This document shows positions 1 through 6,744 of a stretch of 18,758 bases of DNA, in pieces. The notes under the pieces were generated by a model that saw only the letters and a program-made list of their open reading frames with translations, did not search any database and was not told where the DNA came from. The position numbers and the translations under genes are program-made. Source of the DNA: Bacillota bacterium (lineage in GTDB: Bacteria > Bacillota > Clostridia > TANB77 > CAG-465); NCBI GenBank assembly GCA_023460515.1, contig JAEWPS010000057.1:1-18758 (forward strand), read 5' to 3'. The first letter of the stretch is position 1, and the number at the start of each line of letters is the position of its first letter.

Positions 1-81
1 AGAGATTTGTTCGACAAATCGAATTTCAAAAATATCAAAGAGCTAAATGATTCAAGTGAATCGAATTTATTTAATTTTTAA
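1..81 (+). CDS. C-terminal end of an unidentified protein (partial)
   Basis: Reading from base 1 there are 26 open codons, ending in TAA at 79-81. The peptide is hydrophilic and ends in SESNLFNF. The gene begins left of the window and runs toward the HSDR_N gene, with the hairpin at 85-118 between the two stop regions. That convergent arrangement is why I believe this is a real gene end. The fragment is too short to identify a family. Confidence 0.5.
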   Translation, partial: RDLFDKSNFKNIKELNDSSESNLFNF

Positions 82-84
82 CCG

Positions 85-118
85 ACTAGTGACCAAAAAA
101 TTTTTAGTGGACACTAGT
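85..118. terminator. Convergent hairpin, probable bidirectional terminator
   Basis: The arms ACTAGTG (85-91) and CACTAGT (112-118) pair perfectly. After an A-A mismatch, CCA pairs with TGG, and the centre is A/T-only (AAAAAATTTTT). It lies between the stop of the rightward fragment (79-81) and the stop of the leftward gene (104-106), which is inside the hairpin. The position fits a shared terminator. The tract of T is inside the loop rather than after the stem, so it is not a textbook terminator. Confidence 0.5.
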
Positions 119-736
119 GATATTTTGAAGCATTCTACCTTCATAAACTTTGGTAGCAAACATTTTCACAAAATCAGTGCTAGGCGAGGAGAATTCTTCT
201 TGGATAATAGCCTTTAATTCTCCCATGTACTTTAATTCGCTGGCTGAGTTCAGAATATTGTCCACATCAAAGTATGATTTATGGAATTTTTTCAGTTCCT
301 CGATTTGATTATCCCTTAAATCCGTAATATCCACTTCCAAAAAAGGCTTATCATCCATTATATTGGGTTCTTTCAAATCTGTATAGAAGCGGTAGATAAT
401 TCCATTGGTCAAAAGTCCGAACTTAGCTTTTGATACGTTGAAATAGCGTAGTAGTTGGTTATCATGTAGGTTTAAATCTTGCTTCCAATGCTTACATTCA
501 ATCAGCAATATAGGCTGGTCATCCTTCATGATGGCATAATCAATCTTTTCTCCTTTCTTGGTTCCAATATCGCAGGTCATTTCTGGCAATACTTCCAAAG
601 GATTGAACACATCATATCCCAGAGCATTAATAAAGGGCATGATGAAAGCGTTTTTAGTAGCTTCTTCTGTCTGAATGTTATCTTTCAGCTTTTCAATTCT
701 ATCAGCAAGCTGTTTAATAGTGTCTTTAAAATCCAT
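104..736 (-). CDS. HSDR_N-type (type I restriction R-subunit N-terminal domain) protein, short form
   Basis: This 210-residue protein resembles the N-terminal nuclease domain of type I restriction R subunits. It has a PD-(D/E)xK-like core: a G-E-K-I-D-Y stretch near residues 62-67 followed by ILLIECKHW near residues 76-84. The Bacteroides relatives I remember are about 350 residues and continue after the VYxGR motif; this one stops just after VYEGRM. The stop is inside the palindrome at 85-118, so it is either truncated or a naturally short form. No helicase motifs are present, so it is not a full R subunit. It is the third gene of a leftward set, 95 bp after the DUF4062 gene, and has no clear TAnnTTTG promoter of its own. 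Role in DNA cleavage or defence is inferred from the fold only. Confidence 0.75.
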   Translation of the reverse strand: MDFKDTIKQLADRIEKLKDNIQTEEATKNAFIMPFINALGYDVFNPLEVLPEMTCDIGTKKGEKIDYAIMKDDQPILLIECKHWKQDLNLHDNQLLRYFNVSKAKFGLLTNGIIYRFYTDLKEPNIMDDKPFLEVDITDLRDNQIEELKKFHKSYFDVDNILNSASELKYMGELKAIIQEEFSSPSTDFVKMFATKVYEGRMLQNITSVH

Positions 737-831
737 AGTATTTTACTTTTTAGATTGATATTATAGTCTCATATTACGTTCAACGACCTTAATCACGTTG
801 TATATCTCCACTACATCGTCAAATAGTATAA

Positions 832-1788
832 TTAGAAAGGTAAATTATCTTCAATTTTTTCTCTTTTAAAAGATATAAAATCTTCTTTCCATTCAGCAGG
901 ACGATATAATTTTAGCTTCATATTATTATCAAAAATGGATTTATCGATAAACAATTTATCACTTTCTCCATCTTCTTGATAGTATCTAGTAAATATATAC
1001 TCTTTTTTATTGTTGTCGGCCTCTCTGAAGCTTCTAGCGCTTAATAGATTTTTTAAGTCATTAAAATCTTCAATGTAAAATTTGTATTTTATATTGAGAT
1101 ATTTTTTTAACTCACCTATAATTGGATGCGATGTTTTTATTATTTCTTTTAATTCGTCTTCTTTGTCTTTATTTGTTAGTTGTATATAATCTACTAACTC
1201 TTTAAGTGTGGTGGCTGTATTATTAATGTCTCTTATTAAATTAGTTTCGTTTTCTCTTTGCTCTTGTATGAAAAATTTTTTCATTAATCCAGCAAATTGC
1301 TCTCTTAAATAAGATATTATATTATCTGCACTTTCGAAATCTTTTATGTTATTGTTGTTGGGCAAGTTTTTTATTTCTTTAATAAACTTGTAAATATTAA
1401 TATTGTCTACATATTTGTATTTTATGTCTTTGTTATTTTCATTTAGAAGAAAAGTTTCATATTCAACAAAGACGCTTTTTTCTATAAAAATAAATATATG
1501 TTTATTTTGTTCTATAGCTGTCTTTAATTCCATATTTGATATAGAACGTTCTTTATTTCCTTCGCTTATACTTCCAAATCGATTGCCGATTATAGAAATG
1601 AAAATATCAATGTTTGAAATTTCTTTATAACAATAATTTTGCAAAGATTCATTTGACCCGTAAGCTATATCTCCCTCTTCATTACGTATAGGCTCATATC
1701 CAATACTTTCTAAAAATTTGTCTAATTCTAAACGTACTAATCGCAAATCATAAAATGTTGAGCTTATGAATACACGTGGTTTTGCCAT
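832..1788 (-). CDS. DUF4062 domain-containing protein
   Basis: The N-terminus (residues about 4-95) has the signature of DUF4062: a start like KPRVFISSTFYDLRLVR, then a Y-E-P-I-R-N-E strand, an N-Y-C-Y-K-E-I helix, and IDIFISIIGNRFGS. The family has a flavodoxin/TIR-like alpha/beta architecture and is often the N-terminal module of STAND-type or defence-associated proteins. The remaining 220 residues are Lys/Asn/Glu-rich helices without a motif I recognise; no NTPase Walker motif is visible. The ATG is 4 bp after the stop of the XRE gene, so the two are surely co-transcribed. The gene is AT-rich compared with the IS next to it. Function is unknown; I infer sensing or signalling in a small defence operon. 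Confidence 0.75.
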   Translation of the reverse strand: MAKPRVFISSTFYDLRLVRLELDKFLESIGYEPIRNEEGDIAYGSNESLQNYCYKEISNIDIFISIIGNRFGSISEGNKERSISNMELKTAIEQNKHIFIFIEKSVFVEYETFLLNENNKDIKYKYVDNINIYKFIKEIKNLPNNNNIKDFESADNIISYLREQFAGLMKKFFIQEQRENETNLIRDINNTATTLKELVDYIQLTNKDKEDELKEIIKTSHPIIGELKKYLNIKYKFYIEDFNDLKNLLSARSFREADNNKKEYIFTRYYQEDGESDKLFIDKSIFDNNMKLKLYRPAEWKEDFISFKREKIEDNLPF

Positions 1789-1792
1789 AGTA

Positions 1793-2206
1793 TTATTTTC
1801 TTTCGATTAACAAAATTAGTTTTTCTAAATTCTGGCTATTCCTATTGTTAGCCTCTGCATTGAGTATATTGGCTTCTGCATTTTTCTTACTGGCTTCAGA
1901 AAGATTTTGGATGCACTCTATATACTCGGATACATTATGGGTTGAATCAATATATGATTCATTTGTACTATATTGATTATTTTGGGAGAATGCTTCTCCT
2001 TTTCCGGTTAATAACCAGTACGCATTAACCTTTTCTACTGAATTGACTATTTTTTCAAGTATATCACTTGATGGCTTAGAAGCTCTGTCCTTTCCTAAGT
2101 AGTTAGATATGCTTGTAGGGGCTATTCCGATAGCACGTGCAAAGGCGGCTTTGTTTCCGTCAAATAACTCTTCGACAATATATTGTAATCGCTCTGCTAT
2201 ACTCAT
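1793..2206 (-). CDS. XRE-type helix-turn-helix repressor with C-terminal coiled coil
   Basis: Residues about 5-65 form a phage-repressor-like HTH (F-A-R-A-I-G-I-A-P-T-S-I-S-N-Y-L), followed by the Y-W-L-L-T-G-K-G-E motif that closes this domain in Bacteroidales phage and transposon repressors. Residues 85-137 are a polar coiled coil with alternating NAEAN-type repeats, probably for dimerisation; there is no S24 peptidase domain. It is the first gene of the leftward operon with the DUF4062 and HSDR_N genes. Just upstream, on the other strand, is a consensus promoter flanked by direct repeats that this protein could bind. The arrangement resembles a lysogeny or immunity switch whose rightward side was lost to the IS insertion. 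Confidence 0.85.
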   Translation of the reverse strand: MSIAERLQYIVEELFDGNKAAFARAIGIAPTSISNYLGKDRASKPSSDILEKIVNSVEKVNAYWLLTGKGEAFSQNNQYSTNESYIDSTHNVSEYIECIQNLSEASKKNAEANILNAEANNRNSQNLEKLILLIERK

Positions 2207-2253
2207 TGTAGTATAAATTGGTTAAAAATAGTAAATATGGTATGAAATAATAA

Positions 2254-2285
2254 TCAATATAGTTGTTTTTAATTCTCAATATAGT
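2254..2285. promoter_or_regulatory. Direct-repeat operator candidate (TCAATATAGT x2)
   Basis: TCAATATAGT occurs at 2254-2263 and again at 2276-2285, 22 bp apart, so about two helical turns on the same DNA face. The first copy touches the -33 element and the second touches the -7 element of the rightward promoter. This is what a repressor site would look like, and the XRE gene starts 48 bp away. Confidence 0.5.
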
Positions 2286-2292
2286 ATCTTTG
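2263..2292 (+). promoter_or_regulatory. Rightward Bacteroidales promoter, orphaned by the IS
   Basis: TTG at 2263-2265, 19-bp spacer, then TATCTTTG at 2285-2292. This matches the Bacteroides primary sigma factor consensus. The transcript would begin near 2299, but only about 70 bp remain before the IS21 end. The first ATG downstream (2323) is followed by a stop after four codons, so no intact target gene is left. Confidence 0.65.
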
Positions 2293-2367
2293 CAACATCA
2301 ACGTCAACAACGACTACAAAATAATGAAAAATAGTTGAGTTGGCAAAATTAAAGTAATACCTAAAAA

Positions 2368-2417
2368 TGTAGATACTAATTGAAAAGTGCGCCAATATTC
2401 CAATTGAAAAGTGCGCC
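2368..2417 (+). repeat. IS21 left end: terminal repeat plus internal repeat
   Basis: The terminal repeat is 2368-2393. Its inner half, AATTGAAAAGTGCGCC, is repeated at 2402-2417. Multiple end repeats that bind transposase are normal for IS21 elements. A degenerate second copy also precedes the right end (around 4877-4891). Confidence 0.8.
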
Positions 2418-2438
2418 GCCATAGGATAAGTATAATGA

Positions 2439-2463
2439 CCTTTGTATCATCCAAATACAAAGG
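2439..2463 (+). promoter_or_regulatory. Hairpin over the istA ribosome-binding region
   Basis: CCTTTGTAT (2439-2447) pairs perfectly with ATACAAAGG (2455-2463) around a 7-nt loop. The right arm contains AAAGG, the only Shine-Dalgarno-like sequence before the ATG at 2468. In a transcript reading in from outside, this stem would hide the ribosome-binding site. Such structures are known in other IS elements as protection against read-through activation; here it is inferred from the sequence. Confidence 0.5.
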
Positions 2464-2467
2464 TAAA

Positions 2468-4066
2468 ATGAAGACTATGGTAGAAAGACAATCAATAATA
2501 CACATGTATAGAGTATGCGGTTATAGCAAACGGCGTATCTCTCGTGAACTTCATGTCAGCCGTCATACCGTTGACAATATTCTTTCAGAATACGAATCAG
2601 CCATCCGTACTGATAATCCGGAAGAGGCTTTGAGTGATTTGCTTACCGTCCAGCCCAAGTATGACAGTTCCAAACGCCGCCCTCGCCGCCTTACACAAGA
2701 GATTAAGGACGAGATCGGGTTTTGCCTGAAGAAGAATGCCGTTAAGGTAGCTACGGGGCTTCGCAAGCAGCGCATGCTGAAGAAGGATATCCACCAGTTT
2801 CTGTTATCCAAAGGATATACCATCAGTTATGCCACAGTGTGCAGTTATATAAAAAATATAGAGTCATACAAAGAGAAGAAAAAGAGCGAAGCCTTTATCC
2901 GGTTGTTCTATGAGCCGGGATGCATTGTTGAGTTTGACTGGGGTGAAGTCCTTCTTTTTATTGACGGTGTCAAGACCAAGTTTTATCTGGCCGTATTCAC
3001 TTTCGGGCATAGCAATGGCAGATACGCCTACCTTTTCAGGCATCAGAATACGCTTGCCTTCATGGAATCCCACCGCAACTTCTTCAGGGATATACATGGT
3101 GTCCCCGCCATGATGGTCTATGACAATATGCGTGTAGCCGTCAAGAGCTTTGTCGGTGGTGACAAGAAGCCTACGGAAGCCCTGATGAAGATGTCCGGTT
3201 TCTATTGTTTTGAGTACCGTTTCTGTAATGTACGGGCCGGATGGGAGAAAGGGCATGTGGAACGCAGCGTGGAATATGTCAGGAGGAAAGCTTTCTGCCT
3301 GACTGACCATTTCAATGACATACGTTCCGCCCAGGAGCATTTGAACCGAATGTGTACGCAGGTCAACAACGAGCAGGGCAGTCTTTCAACAGCGGAGAAA
3401 TCATCGCGTCTGGAGGCTGATTTGTCATCGCTGAAGCCTTTTCCCGGCAACCTTGGCTGTTTTGAGGTCAATGAGTACATCGTGGACAAGTGGTCGACTG
3501 TCAGCATGAAAAATGTTCATTATTCCGTACCTGATTCCCTTGTAGGAGAAAAAGTACATGTCAAGGTCTACAGTGAAAAAATCGTCATCCTGTACGGGAA
3601 GGAGAAAGTGGCCTCGCACCAACGCAGTTATTGTGGTGGCGACTGGTGCATCAAGCTGGAGCACTACTTGCGTACACTTTCCCGTAAACCGGGTGCATTA
3701 CCTCATTCTGTGGTCTGGCAAAGAGCACCGGAAGAACTGAAAAGACTGTATGACAGCTATTTCAAGAATGACAACAGGGCATTCGTCCTGCTGCTGGACT
3801 ATGCATGGGAAAATGGTTTTTCCGGGACAGACATCATCAGGGCATGCAGGGAACTGACCGGACGTGGTGTCAGAAAGATATCTCCGGAACAGGTAAAGGC
3901 CATGTTGCATGGCAACGCACAGGAAGAGATGGAAGAATCCATGGAGTCGCCTGTTCTTCCGGCACAACAAGAGAATATAGAAAGAGAAGCCGTGGATATG
4001 CTTGAAGGCATTACGGCACTCATGACAGGATACAATGAAGCGCATGATATAATACCAACCATTTAA
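2468..4066 (+). CDS. istA: IS21-family transposase IstA
   Basis: IstA is the DDE recombinase that cuts and joins the IS ends. From the ATG at 2468 it has 532 residues. The N-terminus has an HTH (ysKRRISRELHVSRHTVDN, near residues 20-40). The catalytic core has D157 (in EFDWGE), D219 (in VYDNMR) and E265 (in GHVERS), a spacing normal for the family. The open frame extends upstream to 2411, but that start would be inside the terminal-repeat region and the hairpin, so I prefer 2468 (2477 is also possible). IstB follows after 11 bp. No frameshift or lost catalytic residue is seen. Confidence 0.93.
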   Translation: MKTMVERQSIIHMYRVCGYSKRRISRELHVSRHTVDNILSEYESAIRTDNPEEALSDLLTVQPKYDSSKRRPRRLTQEIKDEIGFCLKKNAVKVATGLRKQRMLKKDIHQFLLSKGYTISYATVCSYIKNIESYKEKKKSEAFIRLFYEPGCIVEFDWGEVLLFIDGVKTKFYLAVFTFGHSNGRYAYLFRHQNTLAFMESHRNFFRDIHGVPAMMVYDNMRVAVKSFVGGDKKPTEALMKMSGFYCFEYRFCNVRAGWEKGHVERSVEYVRRKAFCLTDHFNDIRSAQEHLNRMCTQVNNEQGSLSTAEKSSRLEADLSSLKPFPGNLGCFEVNEYIVDKWSTVSMKNVHYSVPDSLVGEKVHVKVYSEKIVILYGKEKVASHQRSYCGGDWCIKLEHYLRTLSRKPGALPHSVVWQRAPEELKRLYDSYFKNDNRAFVLLLDYAWENGFSGTDIIRACRELTGRGVRKISPEQVKAMLHGNAQEEMEESMESPVLPAQQENIEREAVDMLEGITALMTGYNEAHDIIPTI

Positions 4067-4077
4067 GTTTATAATAT

Positions 4078-4833
4078 ATGAAATCAGAAAAAGAAACCAT
4101 TTATGACTATGCGACAGAACTGAAGCTGCTGGCCTTCAAAGAGGAACTGGAATACACCCTTTCATTGGCAGCCGGAGAAAACTGGAGCCATTTGCATTTC
4201 TTGACCGAATTGCTTGGAAAGGAAAGTGTCAGAAGAAGGGAATGTAGAAGAAAATCAAGGATAAAATCTGCGGGATTCCCACAAATGAAGTATCTGCATG
4301 AACTTGTCATGGAAGACATGCCCAAAGAGGCACAGATAATATTGCCTGAATTGGAAACACTGGACTTCATCAGGGAGGGAAGAAACATAGTCCTGTATGG
4401 AAATCCGGGGACGGGAAAGACTCATATTGCTACGGCTTTAGGAATAAAGGCCTGCCAGCAGGATTTTACCGTATTGTTTACTTCAGTCCCTGTCTTGCTT
4501 ACCCAGATAAGGGAAGCCAAATCCGCAAAGACACTGCGGGCGTTGCAATTACGGTTTGAAAAATACGATCTGGTTATCTGTGATGAATTCGGATATGTCA
4601 GTTGTGACAAGGAAGGAGGAGAACTGCTTTTTAACCACTTGTCCTTAAGGGCCGGGAAAAAAGCTACAATCATTACTACTAATTTGGCTTTTAACAGATG
4701 GAATGAAATCATAAAGGACAAGGTGCTTGTAGCGGCAATGGTCGACAGGCTTACACATAAAGCCTATCTGGTAAATATGACCGGACTCTCTTATAGGCTC
4801 AAAGAAACACAAAAAATGAGACAAGATAAATGA
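4078..4833 (+). CDS. istB: IS21-family helper ATPase IstB
   Basis: IstB is an AAA+ ATPase related to DnaC that selects target DNA and stimulates IstA. At 251 residues it has the usual family length. The Walker A motif GNPGTGKT is at residues 108-115 and Walker B LVICDE at 165-170. The N-terminal helical region is rich in charged residues. It begins 11 bp after istA and ends about 60 bp before the right terminal repeat, so it is probably translated from the same transcript. Confidence 0.93.
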   Translation: MKSEKETIYDYATELKLLAFKEELEYTLSLAAGENWSHLHFLTELLGKESVRRRECRRKSRIKSAGFPQMKYLHELVMEDMPKEAQIILPELETLDFIREGRNIVLYGNPGTGKTHIATALGIKACQQDFTVLFTSVPVLLTQIREAKSAKTLRALQLRFEKYDLVICDEFGYVSCDKEGGELLFNHLSLRAGKKATIITTNLAFNRWNEIIKDKVLVAAMVDRLTHKAYLVNMTGLSYRLKETQKMRQDK

Positions 4834-4896
4834 AGATTTTAAACTTATATGTAATTTTGTAACAAGTATGGATGGAGCTCTTTTCAATTAAAATAC

Positions 4897-4922
4897 GGTG
4901 CACTTTTCAATTAGTATCTACA
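4897..4922 (-). repeat. IS21 right terminal inverted repeat
   Basis: This is the reverse complement of 2368-2393 with one mismatch (third base from the inner side). It ends with CA, and the next base (4923) already belongs to the interrupted integrase region. Confidence 0.85.
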
Positions 4923-4923
4923 T

Positions 4924-5292
4924 GTCGAGTCCTTTATACCGTTACACCCCGTAGCCGAACAAATTTTGTCGCTGTACAATACAACCGATGACGGCAGACC
5001 GATATTCCCTCTACCCAACCGGAACAGGCTTTGGTACTGCATCCACGAGATAGGGATATTGGCAGGTGTAAAAGAGAATCTCAGCTATCACGCGAGCAGG
5101 CATTCGTTCGGAACCTTGACGCTTTCGGCAGGTGTGCCGATCGAGAGCATCAGCAAGATGATGGGGCACACGAACATCAGGACCACACAAGGCTATGCCA
5201 AAGTGACCGATGATAAAATTTCCGAGGATATGGACAAGCTGATGGAAAAGAGACGCAAAAACCTCACAGATTCCGGCCATGACAACCAATGA
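4924..5292 (+). pseudogene. Tyrosine recombinase, 3' part only (cut by IS21)
   Basis: The reading frame is open from the IS end to the TGA at 5290-5292 (122 codons). It matches the C-terminal catalytic half of Bacteroidales transposon integrases: a PLHPVAEQIL strand, then the HASRHS box (H and R), MMGHTNIRTTQGY with the second His and the nucleophile Tyr, and a charged tail. The first catalytic Arg and the whole N-terminal half are missing, and they are not found on the left side of the IS. A TTG at 4966 could start a 108-residue protein, but I consider this a dead gene. It marks the edge of a conjugative-transposon remnant that extends rightward. Confidence 0.85.
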
Positions 5293-5334
5293 CCGTTTCG
5301 CGGCCGCCTGTTCCCTCGCCGCCCATGGAAGTTA

Positions 5335-5455
5335 GTACAGACTCCATTGAAAGTGAAAAGGTCAGGCGGCCGTGCCGTTTCGGGCAGAATCTTCCTTTGC
5401 AGGTAAAGAGTATTCAGCCCGAAAACCTTTTCCCTTTCACGTCTGTACAATGGAG
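5335..5455. repeat. Interleaved inverted repeats downstream of the cut integrase
   Basis: GTACAGAC (5335-5342) pairs with GTCTGTAC (5441-5448), and CTCCATTG (5342-5349) pairs with CAATGGAG (5448-5455). The order is X-Y-X'-Y', so the two pairings cross and cannot form one simple stem. Inside is a normal hairpin TTTCGGGC/GCCCGAAA (5378-5385/5417-5424) and GTGAAA/TTTCAC (5353-5358/5435-5440). No gene is credible between 5293 and 5787. The position beside an integrase end suggests recombinase or excisionase binding sites or a structured RNA. Confidence 0.5.
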
Positions 5456-5509
5456 GCCGACGGCAGCGGAAACAAGCGACTGACGGAAAAGTCGATACAA
5501 TAAAAAAAA

Positions 5510-5564
5510 GAACAGCATACAGACAATAGAATATTACTGCTGTATGCCGTTCTGACATTCTATT
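5510..5564. repeat. Hairpin with a loop complementary to its 3' flank
   Basis: GAACAGCATACAG (5510-5522) pairs with CTGTATGCCGTTC (5540-5552) with one mismatch. The 17-nt loop holds AATAGAAT (5525-5532), perfectly complementary to ATTCTATT (5557-5564) downstream. This is the layout of an H-type pseudoknot, or of two competing hairpins. It may be part of an attachment or control region; no T-run follows the stem directly. Confidence 0.5.
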
Positions 5565-5787
5565 AGGAGGGATATTTTTTGAAACACGAAGAAAAAGGCA
5601 GGCGGCAAACTGCGCTCCCTCCAGAAAAATTAATCTGTCTTTTCGGTTACTTGTCAATATCCGCCCTTGTCCGGCCCGATTCGTCGGAGTACCCTCTCTG
5701 TTGGGCAAGTGCTGTTGCGCCCAGCGTGTTGTCCTGTGAAAGCAGTGCGATGATTTTCTCCCTACTTTTATTTTGCAGGTTCGCCAA

Positions 5788-6114
5788 TCACATATTTCCT
5801 TTTAACCGGTACGCTTCTTTGTACCCGTCCATCAAAGTACGTTCAATGTCGGAAGCCCTATACAGAATCCTGCCGCCCACCTGGATATAGGGCAGTATGC
5901 CGTTGTTGCGGTAATCCTGAAGGCTCCTGCGGCTGACCTTCAGTTTAACGGCCAGTTCCTTGTCAGTGTAATAGCGTTCCCCGTCCAGCGACGGTTTGTT
6001 GGCACCACGTATTTTCTCCACCTTTTCTGAAAGGTCTTCCAGCGATGAGAGAAAGACTCTCACGCGTATGTCGTTTTCCGGTGTCAGCAGCCGGATATTG
6101 CCATTGTCATTCAT
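5788..6114 (-). CDS. Small helix-turn-helix protein (excisionase/regulator type)
   Basis: This 108-residue protein has a MerR/excisionase-like winged HTH at residues about 48-95 (YYTDKELAVKLKVSRRSLQ, then GILPYIQVGGRILYR and a D-I-E helix). Such proteins sit beside integrases in Bacteroidales conjugative transposons and act in excision control. It follows the other HTH gene (6118-6480) after 3 bp, so the pair forms a leftward operon. The C-terminus is short and basic. The exact role (Xis-like or regulator) cannot be told from sequence alone. Confidence 0.8.
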   Translation of the reverse strand: MNDNGNIRLLTPENDIRVRVFLSSLEDLSEKVEKIRGANKPSLDGERYYTDKELAVKLKVSRRSLQDYRNNGILPYIQVGGRILYRASDIERTLMDGYKEAYRLKGNM

Positions 6115-6117
6115 AAG

Positions 6118-6480
6118 TCAGATATCTGTTTGTTGGTTGGTTCGTTGGTTGATTGGTTTGTTGGTTACATTGCATTTTCTTTCCTTGCCGGCTGTTATAC
6201 ACCGTTTCATTTCCACCACGGGAAAGACGGCCTTCACATCCTCCGGCCTGTAGTACACCTTGTGGCTTATCTTGGTGTATGCCAATGTTCCGTTCTCCCG
6301 CATCGACTGCAATGTTCTAGGGCTGACGCAGAGCAGCCTGCAAACGTCATCGCTGTCAAGCCACTCCTTTTCTCCCAAGTCCTCATGTTCCCGGCAGAGG
6401 CGTTCCACCTTTTCCGCAAAAATCTCGAACCCCGAGAGCATCCTCTCAAAAGTTGCCTTCTCTATGACCACTACTTCCAT
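6118..6480 (-). CDS. Small helix-turn-helix protein, paired with the next HTH gene
   Basis: This 120-residue protein has the same HTH layout as its partner: a coiled N-terminal helix (residues 8-40), then LDSDDVCRLLCVSPRTLQ and ISHKVYYRPEDVKAVF near residues 41-87. It is clearly related to the HTH protein at 11301-11642 in the other element (shared SxRTLQ and ISHKxYYR), so each mobile element brought its own copy. The last 17 residues (Asn/Gln/Thr-rich) are encoded by a TTGGT-type simple repeat, so the C-terminus could vary by slippage. The promoter candidate is at 6715-6744, giving a long structured leader of about 230 nt. Confidence 0.8.
   Translation of the reverse strand: MEVVVIEKATFERMLSGFEIFAEKVERLCREHEDLGEKEWLDSDDVCRLLCVSPRTLQSMRENGTLAYTKISHKVYYRPEDVKAVFPVVEMKRCITAGKERKCNVTNKPINQRTNQQTDI
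6128..6166. repeat. TTGGTT-type simple repeat in the HTH gene 3' end
   Basis: About seven imperfect copies of TTGGTT/TTGATT/TTCGTT occur in 39 bp, overlapping the last codons of the 6118-6480 gene. Such tracts are prone to polymerase slippage, which would alter only the C-terminal tail and possibly the stop position. Confidence 0.6.
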
Positions 6481-6714
6481 AATTCCTCAATTTTAAGTTT
6501 GACTTTTGTTTTTTTACTATAGCCGGAACGGCGGACAGATGATACCGGAAAGGGGTTCCGGTGTCCGTAAAAGCGTTCCGGAAGCGAAGAAAATAAAAAA
6601 ATCAAGACGGGCTGCAAACCGGACGAGAGGTGTCACCGGCAGACATCCCTTTTCACCGCCAGGGGATAATTACGGATGGTAAGAAGCGGAAAGGACACAC
6701 TTATTTCTTTGAAG

Positions 6715-6744
6715 CAAAGGTAGCCGTTTCCCACCGGAGCGCAA
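6715..6744 (-). promoter_or_regulatory. Leftward promoter for the paired HTH genes
   Basis: On the minus strand, TTG (6742-6744), a 19-bp spacer and TACCTTTG (6715-6722) match the Bacteroides consensus. Transcription would start near 6708 and run through about 230 nt of leader to the ATG at 6480. The promoter lies in the left arm of a large inverted-repeat region (6722-6846). Confidence 0.6.

Larger units (their letters stand above)
2368..4922 (+). mobile_element. IS21-family insertion sequence, complete
   Basis: The element is 2555 bp long with 26-bp terminal inverted repeats at 2368-2393 and 4897-4922, differing at one position and starting TGTAGATACTAATTG. It encodes IstA (DDE transposase) and IstB (AAA+ helper) in the usual order. 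Both genes appear intact, so it may be active. The flanks are CTAAAAA on the left and TGTCGAG on the right: there is no target-site duplication. The left flank belongs to an immunity-type promoter region and the right flank to an interrupted integrase. I infer a rearrangement through this IS (deletion or recombination between two copies) rather than a simple insertion. Confidence 0.92.

Noticed and set aside
2864..3340. Open frame of 158 codons on the minus strand within istA
   Set aside because: It lies entirely inside the conserved istA frame with its DDE motif, so it is a shadow.
5193..5708. Open frame of 171 codons on the minus strand
   Set aside because: Its C-terminal part is antisense to the integrase fragment, its composition is Arg/Pro/Phe-rich without a recognisable domain, and it runs through the crossed repeats.
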